A stretch of DNA of 48,885 nt from Sulfuritalea sp. (GTDB lineage: Bacteria > Pseudomonadota > Gammaproteobacteria > Burkholderiales > Rhodocyclaceae). The notes under the pieces are model-generated. The model saw nothing but the letters and a program-made list of their open reading frames with translations, was not told the DNA's origin and did not search any database. Numbering within the stretch: position 1 is the first letter of the stretch; every line of letters starts with the position of its first letter. Location of the stretch: the NCBI GenBank assembly GCA_021738105.1, contig JAIPCS010000005.1:1-48885 (forward strand), given 5' to 3'. This document shows, piece by piece, positions 19,383 to 27,588 of the stretch. Made by a program: the position numbers and the translations under genes.

Positions 19383-20870
19383 ATGCTGAATAATTTCGTG
19401 ATCCCCGACCTGTACCCGGCGGCCCCGGAGATTTTTCTCCTGTTGATGGCTTTCCTGGTGTTGTTTGTCGACCTGATCTTTGGCGCCACGCATCGCTGGA
19501 TGGCCGCCATGCTGACCGTCATCACTTTGTTCGGCTGTGCGGCGATCACGCTGGTCACCTCTGATGGTCATACTACGCTGACCTTCAGCAACATGTTCGT
19601 CGATGACGCCCTGTCTGATTTCCTCAAGCTGATGACCTATTTTGCGGTCATCATGATGCTGGTATACAGCAGGCAGTACATGTCGGATCGGGGTCTGGAC
19701 AAGGGCGAGTTCTATGTCCTTGTGCTGTTTGCCACGCTGGGCATGATGGTCATGATATCGGCCTCCAGCCTGCTGACCATGTATCTGGGTCTTGAGCTGA
19801 TGTCGTTGTCACTCTACGGTCTGGTCGCCATCGACCGCGAGTCGTCGCGCGCCACTGAAGCGGCGATGAAGTATTTCGTGCTTGGCGCTCTGGGCTCGGG
19901 TCTGTTGCTGTACGGCATGTCGATGATCTACGGCGCCACTGGCAATCTGTCCATCAGTGGAGTCGCGCAGGCATTGCATCAAGGTCAGGCAGAACGATCC
20001 GTGCTGGTGTTCGGGTTGGTTTTCCTGGTCGGCGGTGTCGCCTTCAAGCTGGGTCTGGTGCCCTTCCACATGTGGATACCCGACGTCTATCACGGCGCAC
20101 CCACCGCAATCACGCTATTCGTGGGTTCGGCGCCGAAGATCGCCGCGTTTGCCATGGCCTTGCGTCTGCTGGTCTATGGTTTGTTCGGACTGGTTGAGGA
20201 TTGGCAGCCGATGCTGCTGGTCATGGCGCTGTTATCCATCGGTCTGGGTAATCTGGCGGCTATTGCGCAGACCAACATCAAACGCATGCTGGCGTATTCG
20301 GCCATTTCCCATATGGGCTACATGGTACTTGGCCTGATGGCCGGTGTTGTCGGTGGCCGGGTCGAAGCCTTCACTGCGATCAACGCCTACAGTTCCGCGA
20401 TGTACTACACCATTGCCTATGTGATGATGACCATGGGCGCATTCGGCACGGTGTTGCTGCTCTCGCGCGCCGGCTACGACGCCGAGAACCTGGAAGACTT
20501 CAAGGGCTTGAATCAACGCAGCCCGTGGTTCGCTGCGATGATGCTGATCATGATGTTCTCGATGGCCGGCATACCGTTCTTCATCGGCTTCTTCGCCAAG
20601 TTTGCGGTGCTGCTGGCCGCCATCAAGGCGGGCTATACCATGGTCGCCGTGATCGCGGTGATGTTCTCGCTGGTCGGTGCTTTCTACTACCTGCGCGTGG
20701 TCAAGCTGATGTATTTCGACTCACCGGTCGATTCGGCGCCGATCACTGCCGGTCTGGATCTGCGTGTGCTGCTCTCGCTCAACGGCATTGCCGTCGCCGC
20801 TTTTGGTCTGTTCCCCGATCAACTGGCATTGATCTGCTACACCACACTGGCGCGTTCCCTGTCGGGCTAG
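19383..20870 (+). CDS. nuoN: NADH-quinone oxidoreductase subunit N
   Basis: This 495-aa antiporter-like subunit is next to NuoK in the membrane arm. Markers are [61 protein letters not shown] and [17 protein letters not shown]. The ribosome site GAGAGAAG precedes ATG 19383. It is the last nuo gene; a strong hairpin follows at 20883-20901 and a convergent gene begins at 20963. Confidence 0.95.
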   Translation: MLNNFVIPDLYPAAPEIFLLLMAFLVLFVDLIFGATHRWMAAMLTVITLFGCAAITLVTSDGHTTLTFSNMFVDDALSDFLKLMTYFAVIMMLVYSRQYMSDRGLDKGEFYVLVLFATLGMMVMISASSLLTMYLGLELMSLSLYGLVAIDRESSRATEAAMKYFVLGALGSGLLLYGMSMIYGATGNLSISGVAQALHQGQAERSVLVFGLVFLVGGVAFKLGLVPFHMWIPDVYHGAPTAITLFVGSAPKIAAFAMALRLLVYGLFGLVEDWQPMLLVMALLSIGLGNLAAIAQTNIKRMLAYSAISHMGYMVLGLMAGVVGGRVEAFTAINAYSSAMYYTIAYVMMTMGAFGTVLLLSRAGYDAENLEDFKGLNQRSPWFAAMMLIMMFSMAGIPFFIGFFAKFAVLLAAIKAGYTMVAVIAVMFSLVGAFYYLRVVKLMYFDSPVDSAPITAGLDLRVLLSLNGIAVAAFGLFPDQLALICYTTLARSLSG

Positions 20871-20882
20871 CGCGGTTCTGGC

Positions 20883-20901
20883 GGTGCGCGATCCGCGCAC
20901 C
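20883..20901. terminator. Perfect 8-bp hairpin after nuoN
   Basis: GGTGCGCG-ATC-CGCGCACC forms a perfect stem with a 3-nt loop, 13 bp after the nuoN stop and between convergent genes. No T-run follows on either strand, so an intrinsic terminator is only possible; it may instead protect the mRNA end. Confidence 0.45.
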
Positions 20902-20962
20902 GTATTCCGCTCAAGCAGAATGGCGGAAACCCCTCATAGAAAATTAGAAAATATTTGAGCCG

Positions 20963-21409
20963 TCAGGCGTACTTCTCCTTGGCGGCTTTGGCCGCGATGG
21001 CCTCTTCGGGCGAGTATGCCTTGCCCGACCACAGCATCCGATACGCGATCTCTTCGTTGCCGTTCTCGCACAGTTCCAGAACCTGCTGGAACAGCGGTTG
21101 AAAGGTCTCGCTGCGGTGCGAGGCTTCATGCTCCTCGAAGGAATTCCAGAAGGTGATGATCAGCGCTTCGCGATCTTTCATCGGGCTGGCGACAGCCTGA
21201 CCGATGGTGCTGCCTTCGTTCGATACACTGCCGCTGTTGAGCACCACCATGCCGCCGCGAAAGCCGGTTTCCGAATGGTAGGTTTTTACGTTTTCGCACA
21301 GCATCGCCACCCGCTCCTCAAGGTCGTCGATGGTATATCCTTGGGCAAGTATCACGCGGTTAACCGTTACCACCCCCTCGGGACTCAACTCTGGGATCAG
21401 ACCGGACAT
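20963..21409 (-). CDS. Small uncharacterised alpha/beta protein
   Basis: This 148-aa soluble protein is not one I recognise with certainty. The central part (EALIITFWNSFEEHEASHRSETFQPLFQQVLELCE) resembles dimeric alpha-beta barrel (ABM-type) proteins, where a strand is followed by a W..xEaH helix. The C terminus YRMLWSGKAYSPEEA would add a last strand. A strong AGGAGG site precedes ATG 21409. The gene is single, convergent with nuoN and divergent from the Nudix gene. A heme- or quinone-related monooxygenase-like role is possible but unsupported. Confidence 0.6.
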   Translation of the reverse strand: MSGLIPELSPEGVVTVNRVILAQGYTIDDLEERVAMLCENVKTYHSETGFRGGMVVLNSGSVSNEGSTIGQAVASPMKDREALIITFWNSFEEHEASHRSETFQPLFQQVLELCENGNEEIAYRMLWSGKAYSPEEAIAAKAAKEKYA

Positions 21410-21429
21410 GTAAGCCTCCTGTATTAATG

Positions 21430-21451
21430 GTGTCTAATATAAGATAGTCAC
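21430..21451 (-). promoter_or_regulatory. Inverted repeat in the 20963-21409 promoter
   Basis: GTGTCTA and TAGTCAC, separated by 8 bp, form a one-mismatch inverted repeat. It lies 21-42 bp upstream of ATG 21409 and overlaps the possible -10 boxes TATCTT and TATATT on the minus strand. A repressor operator is plausible; no regulator is identified. Confidence 0.3.
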
Positions 21452-21494
21452 TTTCGATGAAAGTTCAAGTTTCAATTAACTCCCTGTTTGCGTA

Positions 21495-22058
21495 ATGGAC
21501 GATTCAGACCTGATAGAGCATACGATTACCAGCGAGCCGGTTTTTGACGGTATTCTGTTGCATGTCCGGCGCGACACGGTTCGTATGTCGGATGGCCACG
21601 AAGCTGTTCGAGAATGGATCGCCCACCCGGGCGCGGTGGTGGTGCTGGCGGCGCTGGACAATGGCAAGTTTCTGTTCGAGCGGCAGTTCCGCTATCCGCT
21701 GCGGCGCATTTTTGTCGAACTTCCTGCCGGCAAGATCGATCCCGGCGAACATCCGCTGGACACCGCGAAACGCGAGTTGCGCGAAGAGACGGGCCATCAG
21801 GCGAAGTATTGGCGGCATCTATCCACCATGCATCCCAGCATCGGCTATACCGACGAGCGCATCGAAATCTTCTGGGCCCAGGGTTTGATCTATGTCGGAC
21901 ATCAGCGCGATCATGGCGAGTTTCTGGATGTCATCGAAATGAACGTGGCCGATGCCATGCTCGCGGTACGCGACGGCGAGATCACCGACGGCAAGACCCT
22001 CGCCGCCCTGATGTGGGCCGACAAAATCGATGCCGGCGTATGGTCGGTGCCTGACTGA
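21495..22058 (+). CDS. Nudix hydrolase, ADP-ribose pyrophosphatase type
   Basis: This 187-aa protein contains a complete Nudix box: starting at GKIDPGEHP and continuing through AKRELREETGH, it fits GX5EX7REUXEEXGU and supplies the metal-binding glutamates. The N-terminal strand region with AVREWIAHPGAVVVLA and QFRYPLRRIFVELPAGK is typical of the NudF/ADP-ribose pyrophosphatase subfamily, which cleaves ADP-ribose or similar nucleoside diphosphates. ATG 21495 has no clear ribosome site. It ends 13 bp before the kinase gene and may share its mRNA. Confidence 0.85.
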   Translation: MDDSDLIEHTITSEPVFDGILLHVRRDTVRMSDGHEAVREWIAHPGAVVVLAALDNGKFLFERQFRYPLRRIFVELPAGKIDPGEHPLDTAKRELREETGHQAKYWRHLSTMHPSIGYTDERIEIFWAQGLIYVGHQRDHGEFLDVIEMNVADAMLAVRDGEITDGKTLAALMWADKIDAGVWSVPD

Positions 22059-22071
22059 GAGGTCCTGAACG

Positions 22072-23304
22072 ATGAACAGTATCGATCCGCCGACATTTCA
22101 CGAAGAGCTTGATCTCGATCCCTCCGGTGACCATACGCTGGAGGCCTTGCACGTACTGGGCGAGATTTCCACCAATCTCGCTGACGAAGACGACCTTGAC
22201 GAATTGCTCGGACGCTTTCTCGGCACCATGATCCGTCTGGCCAAGGCCGACGCTGGCGTGGTGCGCGTACTGACCAGCGACGGCAAGCACCTGCGCATGG
22301 TCGCCTCGCGCGGTCTGCCGTCCGCCGTGGTTGAGAAGGAGCGTCTGGTCCCGCGTGATTGTGGCCAATGCGGCGTTGCCATCAAGCTGGACCGGCCACT
22401 GTTTGAAATCGATTTGAAAACCTGCGACAAGCGTACCGGCGGGGACTATTTCAAGACCGGATGCCAGGCCATGGTAGTGGTGCCGCTGTCCAACGGCGGG
22501 CGCCTGCTCGGCACCTACAACCTGTTTCTGCCCCAGGCGTTCGAACTACCCGAGGAAGTTGCGCTGCTGTTCCGTTCGATCGGTGAGCATCTGGGCATGG
22601 CGCTGGAAAACGCGCGCCTCAAGCGCGAGAATTTGCGCATCGTGCTCACCAGCGAGCGCCAGATGATGGCGGCCGAAGTGCACGATTCGCTGGCGCAGAC
22701 GCTGGCCTACATGAAAATGCGCATGGCCATGCTCACCGACGCGATTGCCGAGCAGTCGCTGGATCGCACCGCGAAATACGCCGGGGATGTCAGCCAGGCG
22801 CTCGATGACGCCTACGCCCATCTGCGAGAGTTGCTGGTGCAATTTCGCAGCCGCATGGACCCCATGGGGCTGGAACACGCACTGAACGGTCTGGCCTGCG
22901 GCTTCAAGGAGCGCACCGGCATCGTGCTGACGTATCAGAACCGGCTCACCGACCTGCGCCTGGCGCCGGAACAGGAAAGCCAGGTGTTCCACATCCTGCA
23001 GGAGGCGCTGGCCAATGTCGCCCGCCATTCCGGTGCCACCCGGGCCAGCATGACGCTGGAAGCCTCGGGCGACCATTACGTTGCTACGGTGGAAGACAAC
23101 GGCAAAGGCGGGCAGGGCTTTTTCGCCATTGCCAATCGCGTCGGCGGCTTCACCGAGCATCCCGGCCTGCGCGATCACTTCGGCCTGACCATCATGCGCG
23201 AGCGCGCGCAAAAAATCGGCGGCCGGCTTGAAGTCGTCAACCTGCCGCAAGGCGGCTTTCGCGTCAGACTCAGTTTCCCGCCCGGAGGAGGCGTTTCGGC
23301 ATGA
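22072..23304 (+). CDS. NarX/NreB-type sensor histidine kinase with Cys-rich GAF domain
   Basis: This 410-aa protein has no transmembrane segment, so it should sense a cytoplasmic signal. A GAF-like domain spans about residues 25-185. The HisKA_3 dimerisation domain has the phosphoacceptor His204 in AAEVHDSLAQTLAY. The HATPase has the N box QEALANVARHSGA, G1 VEDNGKG and G2 HFGLTIMRERA. The GAF domain has four cysteines, Cys97 and Cys100 (DCGQCG), Cys118 and Cys131, which could bind an iron-sulfur cluster or act as a thiol switch. The stop overlaps the start of the response regulator gene (ATGA). A redox, oxygen or nitrogen-oxide signal is inferred only from this. Confidence 0.85.
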   Translation: MNSIDPPTFHEELDLDPSGDHTLEALHVLGEISTNLADEDDLDELLGRFLGTMIRLAKADAGVVRVLTSDGKHLRMVASRGLPSAVVEKERLVPRDCGQCGVAIKLDRPLFEIDLKTCDKRTGGDYFKTGCQAMVVVPLSNGGRLLGTYNLFLPQAFELPEEVALLFRSIGEHLGMALENARLKRENLRIVLTSERQMMAAEVHDSLAQTLAYMKMRMAMLTDAIAEQSLDRTAKYAGDVSQALDDAYAHLRELLVQFRSRMDPMGLEHALNGLACGFKERTGIVLTYQNRLTDLRLAPEQESQVFHILQEALANVARHSGATRASMTLEASGDHYVATVEDNGKGGQGFFAIANRVGGFTEHPGLRDHFGLTIMRERAQKIGGRLEVVNLPQGGFRVRLSFPPGGGVSA

Positions 23305-23990
23305 ACACAGAAGCCCCCGGTGCACCCATTCGCGTTTTACTGGTCGACGACCACACCCTGTTTGGTGAAGGCTTGGCCGAACTGCTGGAGCAACGCGGCG
23401 CCATCACCGTGGCCGGGATCGCCGGGAATGCCGACGACGCCTTGAGCATTCTTGCCGAGGCCAAACCCGACGTCATCATCACCGACCTCAACATGCCGCC
23501 CCAGGGTGGCCTCAGCCTGTTGCGCAAGCTGGTGGCGGATGGCTGGCTCGGGCCGGTGCTGATCCTTACCGTCAGCGACGATGAAGAAGACCTGTCCGCT
23601 GCGTTGCAGGCCGGCGCCAAGGGCTATCTGCTCAAGGATATGGAGCCGGACGACGTGGTCGACGCTGTGCAACGCGCTGTCCGCGGCGAAACCGTGGTGG
23701 CGCCGGCCATGACCCTCAAGCTAGTCAATTTGCTGCAAGGTGGCAACGCCGCCAGCACCAAAGCCGACACCCTGAAACTGTTGACCGCACGCGAACACGA
23801 AATCCTGCAACAACTCTCGCAAGGTCTGTCAAACAAGGCCATCGCGCGGGTACTCGACATCAGCCATGACACCGTCAAGCTTCACGTCAAACACATTCTG
23901 GCCAAGCTCAACCTGACATCGCGCGTGGAAGCCGCCGTGTTTGCGGTCGAACAAAAAGTGGCGGAGCAGGGGCGGCGCGCCGGTTCCTGA
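23301..23990 (+). CDS. NarL/FixJ-family response regulator
   Basis: This 229-aa two-domain regulator has a receiver domain (residues 10-125) with the acidic pair in LLVDDHTLFGEG, the phosphoacceptor Asp62 in VIITDLNMP, a Thr/Ser in LILTVSD and Lys in GYLLKDMEPDD. The C-terminal LuxR-type helix-turn-helix (LTAREHEILQQLSQGLSNKAIARVL and THDTVKLHVKHI-like helix 4) binds DNA. It is translationally coupled to the kinase gene, so the pair is one two-component system. Target genes are unknown; the nearby nuo and frd operons are candidates only by location. Confidence 0.88.
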   Translation: MNTEAPGAPIRVLLVDDHTLFGEGLAELLEQRGAITVAGIAGNADDALSILAEAKPDVIITDLNMPPQGGLSLLRKLVADGWLGPVLILTVSDDEEDLSAALQAGAKGYLLKDMEPDDVVDAVQRAVRGETVVAPAMTLKLVNLLQGGNAASTKADTLKLLTAREHEILQQLSQGLSNKAIARVLDISHDTVKLHVKHILAKLNLTSRVEAAVFAVEQKVAEQGRRAGS

Positions 23991-23998
23991 TATGGAAA

Positions 23999-24026
23999 CC
24001 GGCTAGAGCCCGGCGCAGGTTTTATT
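23999..24026. terminator. Possible terminator between convergent genes
   Basis: CCGGCT-AG-AGCC(C)GG, an imperfect stem, is followed by a T-rich stretch (GGTTTTATTT) between the response regulator and the convergent DsbA-family gene. The stem is short and imperfect. Confidence 0.35.
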
Positions 24027-24687
24027 TCTCGGCTTCGGTCGACTGCTGCATGGCCTTCAGCAGATCCTGCGGCGGATGCGCCCCAGAGGCCCCCAGGCGA
24101 CGGTTGAAAATAAAGAAGGGCACGCCGTTGATGTTCAGTCGCCGCGCCTCGGCCGCCCCGGCCAATACGTCCTCGGTATCGTCGTCGCTTTCCAGATAGG
24201 CCAGCACCGCAGCGCGATCCAAGCCACATTCGCCGGCGATATCGGCCAGCACGGCGGCGTCGCCGATGTAGCGGCCCTGCAGAAACTGCGCCGCAAACAA
24301 GGCCTCGATCAAGACCGCAATCGTTTTCTGGTCCGGCTCTGATTTTTGCGCGTAATGAATCAGCCGGTGTGCCTTCAGCGTGTTGGCGCGCAGTTCGATT
24401 TTCTCGAAAGCAAACTCTATCCCGGCGGGGCGCCCGGCCTCCTGCACGCGCTGCCACATCTCCTGCAGCGGTTTGGGCCCGCCAAATTTTTTCTCGAGGA
24501 AGGGCCGGTAAGGTTCGCCGGTATCCGGGGTATCCGGATTGAGAAAAAACGGCTGCCAGCGCACTTGCACATCGCCGTCTGGCTGCTCTGTCCGCCACAT
24601 TTCCAAGGCTTTGTCCAGATTGCGCTTGCCGACAAAGCACCAGGGGCAGACCACGTCTGAGAATATGTCAATGCGCAAAGTATTCAT
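24022..24687 (-). CDS. FrnE-like DsbA-family oxidoreductase
   Basis: This 221-aa protein has a thioredoxin fold with a CPWC active site in FSDVVCPWCFVGKRNLDKAL near the N terminus, a helical insertion in the middle and the cis-Pro block INGVPFFIFNRR. This is the cytoplasmic FrnE/YwbO/2-hydroxychromene-carboxylate isomerase-like branch of DsbA, and no signal peptide is seen. It probably acts as a thiol-disulfide oxidoreductase; the physiological substrate is not known. The start ATG 24687 gives a sequence beginning directly with the first beta strand (MNTLRIDIFSD). It lies downstream of the quinone oxidoreductase on the same strand. Confidence 0.85.
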   Translation of the reverse strand: MNTLRIDIFSDVVCPWCFVGKRNLDKALEMWRTEQPDGDVQVRWQPFFLNPDTPDTGEPYRPFLEKKFGGPKPLQEMWQRVQEAGRPAGIEFAFEKIELRANTLKAHRLIHYAQKSEPDQKTIAVLIEALFAAQFLQGRYIGDAAVLADIAGECGLDRAAVLAYLESDDDTEDVLAGAAEARRLNINGVPFFIFNRRLGASGAHPPQDLLKAMQQSTEAEK

Positions 24688-24703
24688 TTACCTTCCCCTC
24701 GCT

Positions 24704-24754
24704 CCCCTTCCCAAGGAAGGGGATGACCATGGATTGGCCGGACAGTGTCCGGCC
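24704..24754. repeat. Two adjacent perfect hairpins
   Basis: Two perfect inverted repeats sit side by side: CCCCTTCC-CAA-GGAAGGGG (24704-24722) and GGCCGGAC-AGT-GTCCGGCC (24736-24754). They separate two minus-strand genes. Neither is followed by a T-run. They may be REP-like elements or mRNA-end structures. Confidence 0.5.
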
Positions 24755-24802
24755 TCATTGTGGCTAACTTGCGTCGTCTTGGGGCGGCCCGGCGCCCGAC
24801 GC

Positions 24803-25789
24803 TCATGCCGGACTCACCTCCAGAACAATTTTGCCGATATGTTTGCTCGATTCCATCAGACGATGGGCTTCCGCCACCTGTGCCAACGGGAAGCGTGCAA
24901 ACAGATGCGGCAACAACTCGCCGCGCCCCAGCGCCGGCCAGATGTGGGCCGCCAGCGCATCACGGATCGCCGTCTTTTCCGCCAGCGTGCGTGGCCGCAT
25001 GGTCGAGCCGGTCACCGTCAGGCGCTTGATCATGATCGGCAGCAGATCAATGTCACCCAGACTGCCTTCGAGGAATGCCACCATCACCAGCCGCCCGTCG
25101 CGGCGCAGGGACGACAGATTGCGCTGGAAATAGGGCGCACCGACCATGTCCAGAATGACATCGACGCCGGTCCCTGCGGTGGCGGTCTTGATCTCATCGG
25201 CAAAGTCGGCGCTGCGGTAATTGATCGCATGCGCTGCGCCGGCCTCGAGGCAAAACGCGGCCTTTTCGGCATTGCCCACGGTCACAAAGCACTCGGCTCC
25301 AAGATGTTTGGCCAACTGGATGGCCACCAGGCCGATGCCGCTCGAACCGCCATGCACCAGCAGCCGTTCGCCGTGTTTCAGGCGACCCAGATCGACCAGA
25401 TTGGCCCACACCGTAAACCAGGTTTCGGGCAGCGCCGCCGCGGTCGCGAAATCCACCCCGGACGGAATCGGCAAAGCATGGCTGGCCGCCGCTACGCAGT
25501 ACTCGGCATAGCCGCCACCCGGCGTCAACGCCGTCACGCCATCGCCGACTTTCCATTCGCTCACGCCTTCGCCAAGCGCGGCCACCCGGCCCGCGACCTC
25601 CAGCCCGAGCAACGGTGAGGCATCCGGCGGCGGCGGGTAGCGCCCTGCACGCTGCAGCAGGTCCGGCCGGTTGATGCCCGCGCACACCACCTCGATCAGA
25701 ATCTGCCCGGGTCCGGGCGTCGGCGCAGGGCCCTCGGCAAGCTGCATACAGTCGGCATCGCCGCCCGTGCCGTGGTCGATATATCTCAT
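24803..25789 (-). CDS. NADPH:quinone oxidoreductase, zinc-independent MDR family
   Basis: This 328-aa medium-chain dehydrogenase/reductase belongs to the PIG3/TP53I3-like quinone reductase branch. Markers are VVCAGINRPDLLQRAGRYPPPP near the N terminus, LGLEVAGRVAALGEGV, the Rossmann nucleotide-binding motif VHGGSSGIGLVAIQLAKHLGA and the C-terminal HIGKIVLEV. The catalytic zinc ligands of alcohol dehydrogenases are absent. I chose ATG 25789 (MRYIDHGTGG), with GGAG 9 nt upstream; the longer open frame begins in non-coding DNA. It is probably cytoplasmic, acting on quinones or enals. Confidence 0.87.
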   Translation of the reverse strand: MRYIDHGTGGDADCMQLAEGPAPTPGPGQILIEVVCAGINRPDLLQRAGRYPPPPDASPLLGLEVAGRVAALGEGVSEWKVGDGVTALTPGGGYAEYCVAAASHALPIPSGVDFATAAALPETWFTVWANLVDLGRLKHGERLLVHGGSSGIGLVAIQLAKHLGAECFVTVGNAEKAAFCLEAGAAHAINYRSADFADEIKTATAGTGVDVILDMVGAPYFQRNLSSLRRDGRLVMVAFLEGSLGDIDLLPIMIKRLTVTGSTMRPRTLAEKTAIRDALAAHIWPALGRGELLPHLFARFPLAQVAEAHRLMESSKHIGKIVLEVSPA

Positions 25790-25960
25790 GGTGCAGTGCT
25801 CCGTCAGTGAGTCATGCCCAAGTCTAGCAGCCGTGCGGCGGACTGCGTGGCATGCATTTGTCGCTGTTCCGAACATGGGTATGGATCAATAGGATCCGCA
25901 GGGCGCGGATGTCATCGCTCGCCAAGACCGGCTGTGTGGTGAAGCCGTGGCCAGACATCG

Positions 25961-25984
25961 CCGTGTCGCCAGCGCCGAGTTTTT
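25961..25984 (-). repeat. Dispersed intergenic repeat, copy A1
   Basis: Read on the minus strand this copy is AAAACTCGGCG-CTGGCGACACGG. It fits the shared pattern AAAA(C/G)TCGGCG-N-TGG(C/T)GA(C/G)ACGG found five times in this window, always between genes. Confidence 0.7.
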
Positions 25985-26004
25985 CCAACAGTACCGCCCA
26001 TTGG

Positions 26005-26027
26005 CCGTGTCGCCAGCGCCGACTTTT
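26005..26027 (-). repeat. Dispersed intergenic repeat, copy A2
   Basis: This is a second copy 44 bp from A1 in the same orientation, differing at the C/G position (AAAAAGTCGGCG). The spacing and the shared flanking GTACCG suggest a local duplication. Confidence 0.7.
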
Positions 26028-26170
26028 TGTACCGGTCGATCAGGGCGACGGATGGTGTTGCCGGCTGTGCTGAAAGGGACGTCGGAACGTTTCGCGAATG
26101 ACCCGTCGACAGCGACTGAAGCGATAATCCCCGATGCGTACCTGAACAAAACGTGAAAGGAAAAATCTCA

Positions 26171-26605
26171 ATGCGCGGTCAATGTCTGTGTGAAGCGGTG
26201 AGCTTCGAAATTCTGGGAACACCTCCAAAGCTGTACCAGTGCCATTGCAGTCTGTGCCGCAAGCAGGGAGGCTCGACGTCGAATACGGGGATGGTGGTGG
26301 CGGCAGAAAATTTCCGTTGGCTCTCGGGTCAGGAGCGCGTTTCGTCGTTTGCGAAGCCCACCGGTTTCCGCTCTGATTTCTGTTCCATCTGCGGTTCCAC
26401 GGTGCCCAATCCATTGAGGAAGACGGCCTACGTCTGGGTGCCGACGGGTTTGCTGGAAGGCACCGAAAAGCTGGAGATCGCGGTGCATTTGTATGTGGGC
26501 TCCCGGGCGGCATGGGATACCGCCGAACTATCCGGAAGCCTGTTTGAAACCATGCCGAAGATGCATGAGTTTGCCCGGCTGCTGCAAAATCACGCGGCAT
26601 CCTAG
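26171..26605 (+). CDS. GFA-family zinc protein
   Basis: This 144-aa protein belongs to the glutathione-dependent formaldehyde-activating (GFA/Mss4-like) family. Zinc ligands are Cys5 and Cys7 (GQCLCEAV), the CHC-x2-C cluster at residues 24-29 (QCHCSLCRKQGG), and Cys71 and Cys74 (FCSICGS). The family binds zinc, and some members react with S-hydroxymethylglutathione, but most including this one have no proven role. I chose ATG 26171 because AAAGGAAAAA lies just upstream; an in-frame GTG at 26153 overlaps that site. A second GFA gene is at 39088. Confidence 0.88.
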   Translation: MRGQCLCEAVSFEILGTPPKLYQCHCSLCRKQGGSTSNTGMVVAAENFRWLSGQERVSSFAKPTGFRSDFCSICGSTVPNPLRKTAYVWVPTGLLEGTEKLEIAVHLYVGSRAAWDTAELSGSLFETMPKMHEFARLLQNHAAS

Positions 26606-26704
26606 CCGCCGCTTGATCCGCGCCGCGGCGAGCTCCGGGCGCGCCGCGACAAAACGCCGGGAAGCGGGTAGATTCACGACTTCACGCCGTTCGAGCGAGT
26701 CATC

Positions 26705-27349
26705 ATGACCGATCTGTTACCTCCCTGGCCGCTGTTTTCTGCATTTCTGCTGGCGAGCCTGGTTCTCGCCGTCACGCCGGGACCGGGGGTGCTCTACATT
26801 CTGACTCGCAGTCTGGTGCAGGGGCGCTTCTCCGGTCTGGTGTCGGTGGCCGGTGTCGCGCTGGGCAACTTTGGCAACGCGCTGGCAGCGTCGGTGGGTC
26901 TTGCCGCGTTGTTTGCGGTGTCGTCCCTCGCCTTCACGGTGGTCAAATATGCCGGCGCGCTCTATCTGATTTATCTCGGGGTGCAGATGTTACGTTCACC
27001 GCAGACCGGGCATCCGGCTGCCATGCCCGCGGCGACTCCCTTGGGACGTGTCTTCCGCGACGGTTTTGTGGTGGCCTTGCTCAACCCGAAGACGACCATT
27101 TTCTTTGCCGCCTTTCTGCCGCAGTTCCTCAGTCCCGTTGCGCCACCCATGGGGCAGGGCATGGTGCTGGGCACCCTTTTTGTGGCGATCGCCGCGGTCA
27201 CGGATGGTATCTACGCGTTGGCCGCGGGCGCGTTCGCGCCGCTCATGCGCGGCGGCGGATTTGCGCGCGTCGGCCGTCGTCTGGCTGGCAGCGTGTTCAT
27301 CGGGCTCGGTATTTTTGCGGCACTGGCCGGGTCGCGCAGCGTCAAATAG
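26705..27349 (+). CDS. LysE/RhtB-family exporter
   Basis: This 214-aa membrane protein has about six helices. The N-terminal helix pair with VLAVTPGPGVLYILTRSLVQGR is the hallmark of the LysE/RhtB amino-acid exporter family. ALYLIYLGVQMLRSP and DGFVVALLNPKTTIFFAAFLPQF are the other conserved blocks. It probably exports an amino acid or a related metabolite from the cytoplasm; the substrate cannot be read from sequence. The ATG at 26705 follows a weak GAGCGAG site. It stands alone between a GFA gene and a glyoxalase-like remnant. Confidence 0.88.
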   Translation: MTDLLPPWPLFSAFLLASLVLAVTPGPGVLYILTRSLVQGRFSGLVSVAGVALGNFGNALAASVGLAALFAVSSLAFTVVKYAGALYLIYLGVQMLRSPQTGHPAAMPAATPLGRVFRDGFVVALLNPKTTIFFAAFLPQFLSPVAPPMGQGMVLGTLFVAIAAVTDGIYALAAGAFAPLMRGGGFARVGRRLAGSVFIGLGIFAALAGSRSVK

Positions 27350-27406
27350 GTCGCACCGGTCGCTGGCTTCCCGGCGCTTTCGTACCCGAACACAAAGGAG
27401 ACTTTC

Positions 27407-27493
27407 ATGATGCTTGGTTTACGCACGACCATCTATCTTGGCGGCGTGCTTTGGAGCGTAAGCTTTGGCCTGAATGGCCGACCCTTTGGGTGA
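27407..27493 (+). pseudogene. Possible 5' remnant of a glyoxalase/VOC gene
   Basis: A good ribosome site (AAAGGAG) precedes ATG 27407, and the first residues MMLGLRTTIY are a typical start of VOC-superfamily proteins. The match stops there: the frame continues LGGVLWSVSFGLNGRPFG and ends after 28 codons. The rest of the VOC domain is not visible in any frame before the next gene. It may be an internal deletion remnant, or simply a short peptide. Confidence 0.35.
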
Positions 27494-27588
27494 GAAGCGG
27501 CGCCGTAGATTCGATTCGCTGGAAAAAAGCGCAGCCTGCCTGGAGCAGAATTCTGCGAGTGGCCTGGTCAATTTTCAAGGAGTATTCA

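Larger units (their letters stand above)
25790..26170. other. 381-bp intergenic region between divergent genes
   Basis: No convincing gene is seen here; short open frames on both strands lack family features. The stretch holds two tandem copies of the dispersed 24-bp repeat (25961-25984 and 26005-26027), each followed by similar bases (a GTACCG word follows both). It should also contain the two divergent promoters. Confidence 0.6.

Noticed and set aside
24736..24754. Hairpin as an intrinsic terminator for the quinone oxidoreductase gene
   Set aside because: No U-rich tract follows the stem on either strand, so I list it only as a structured repeat.
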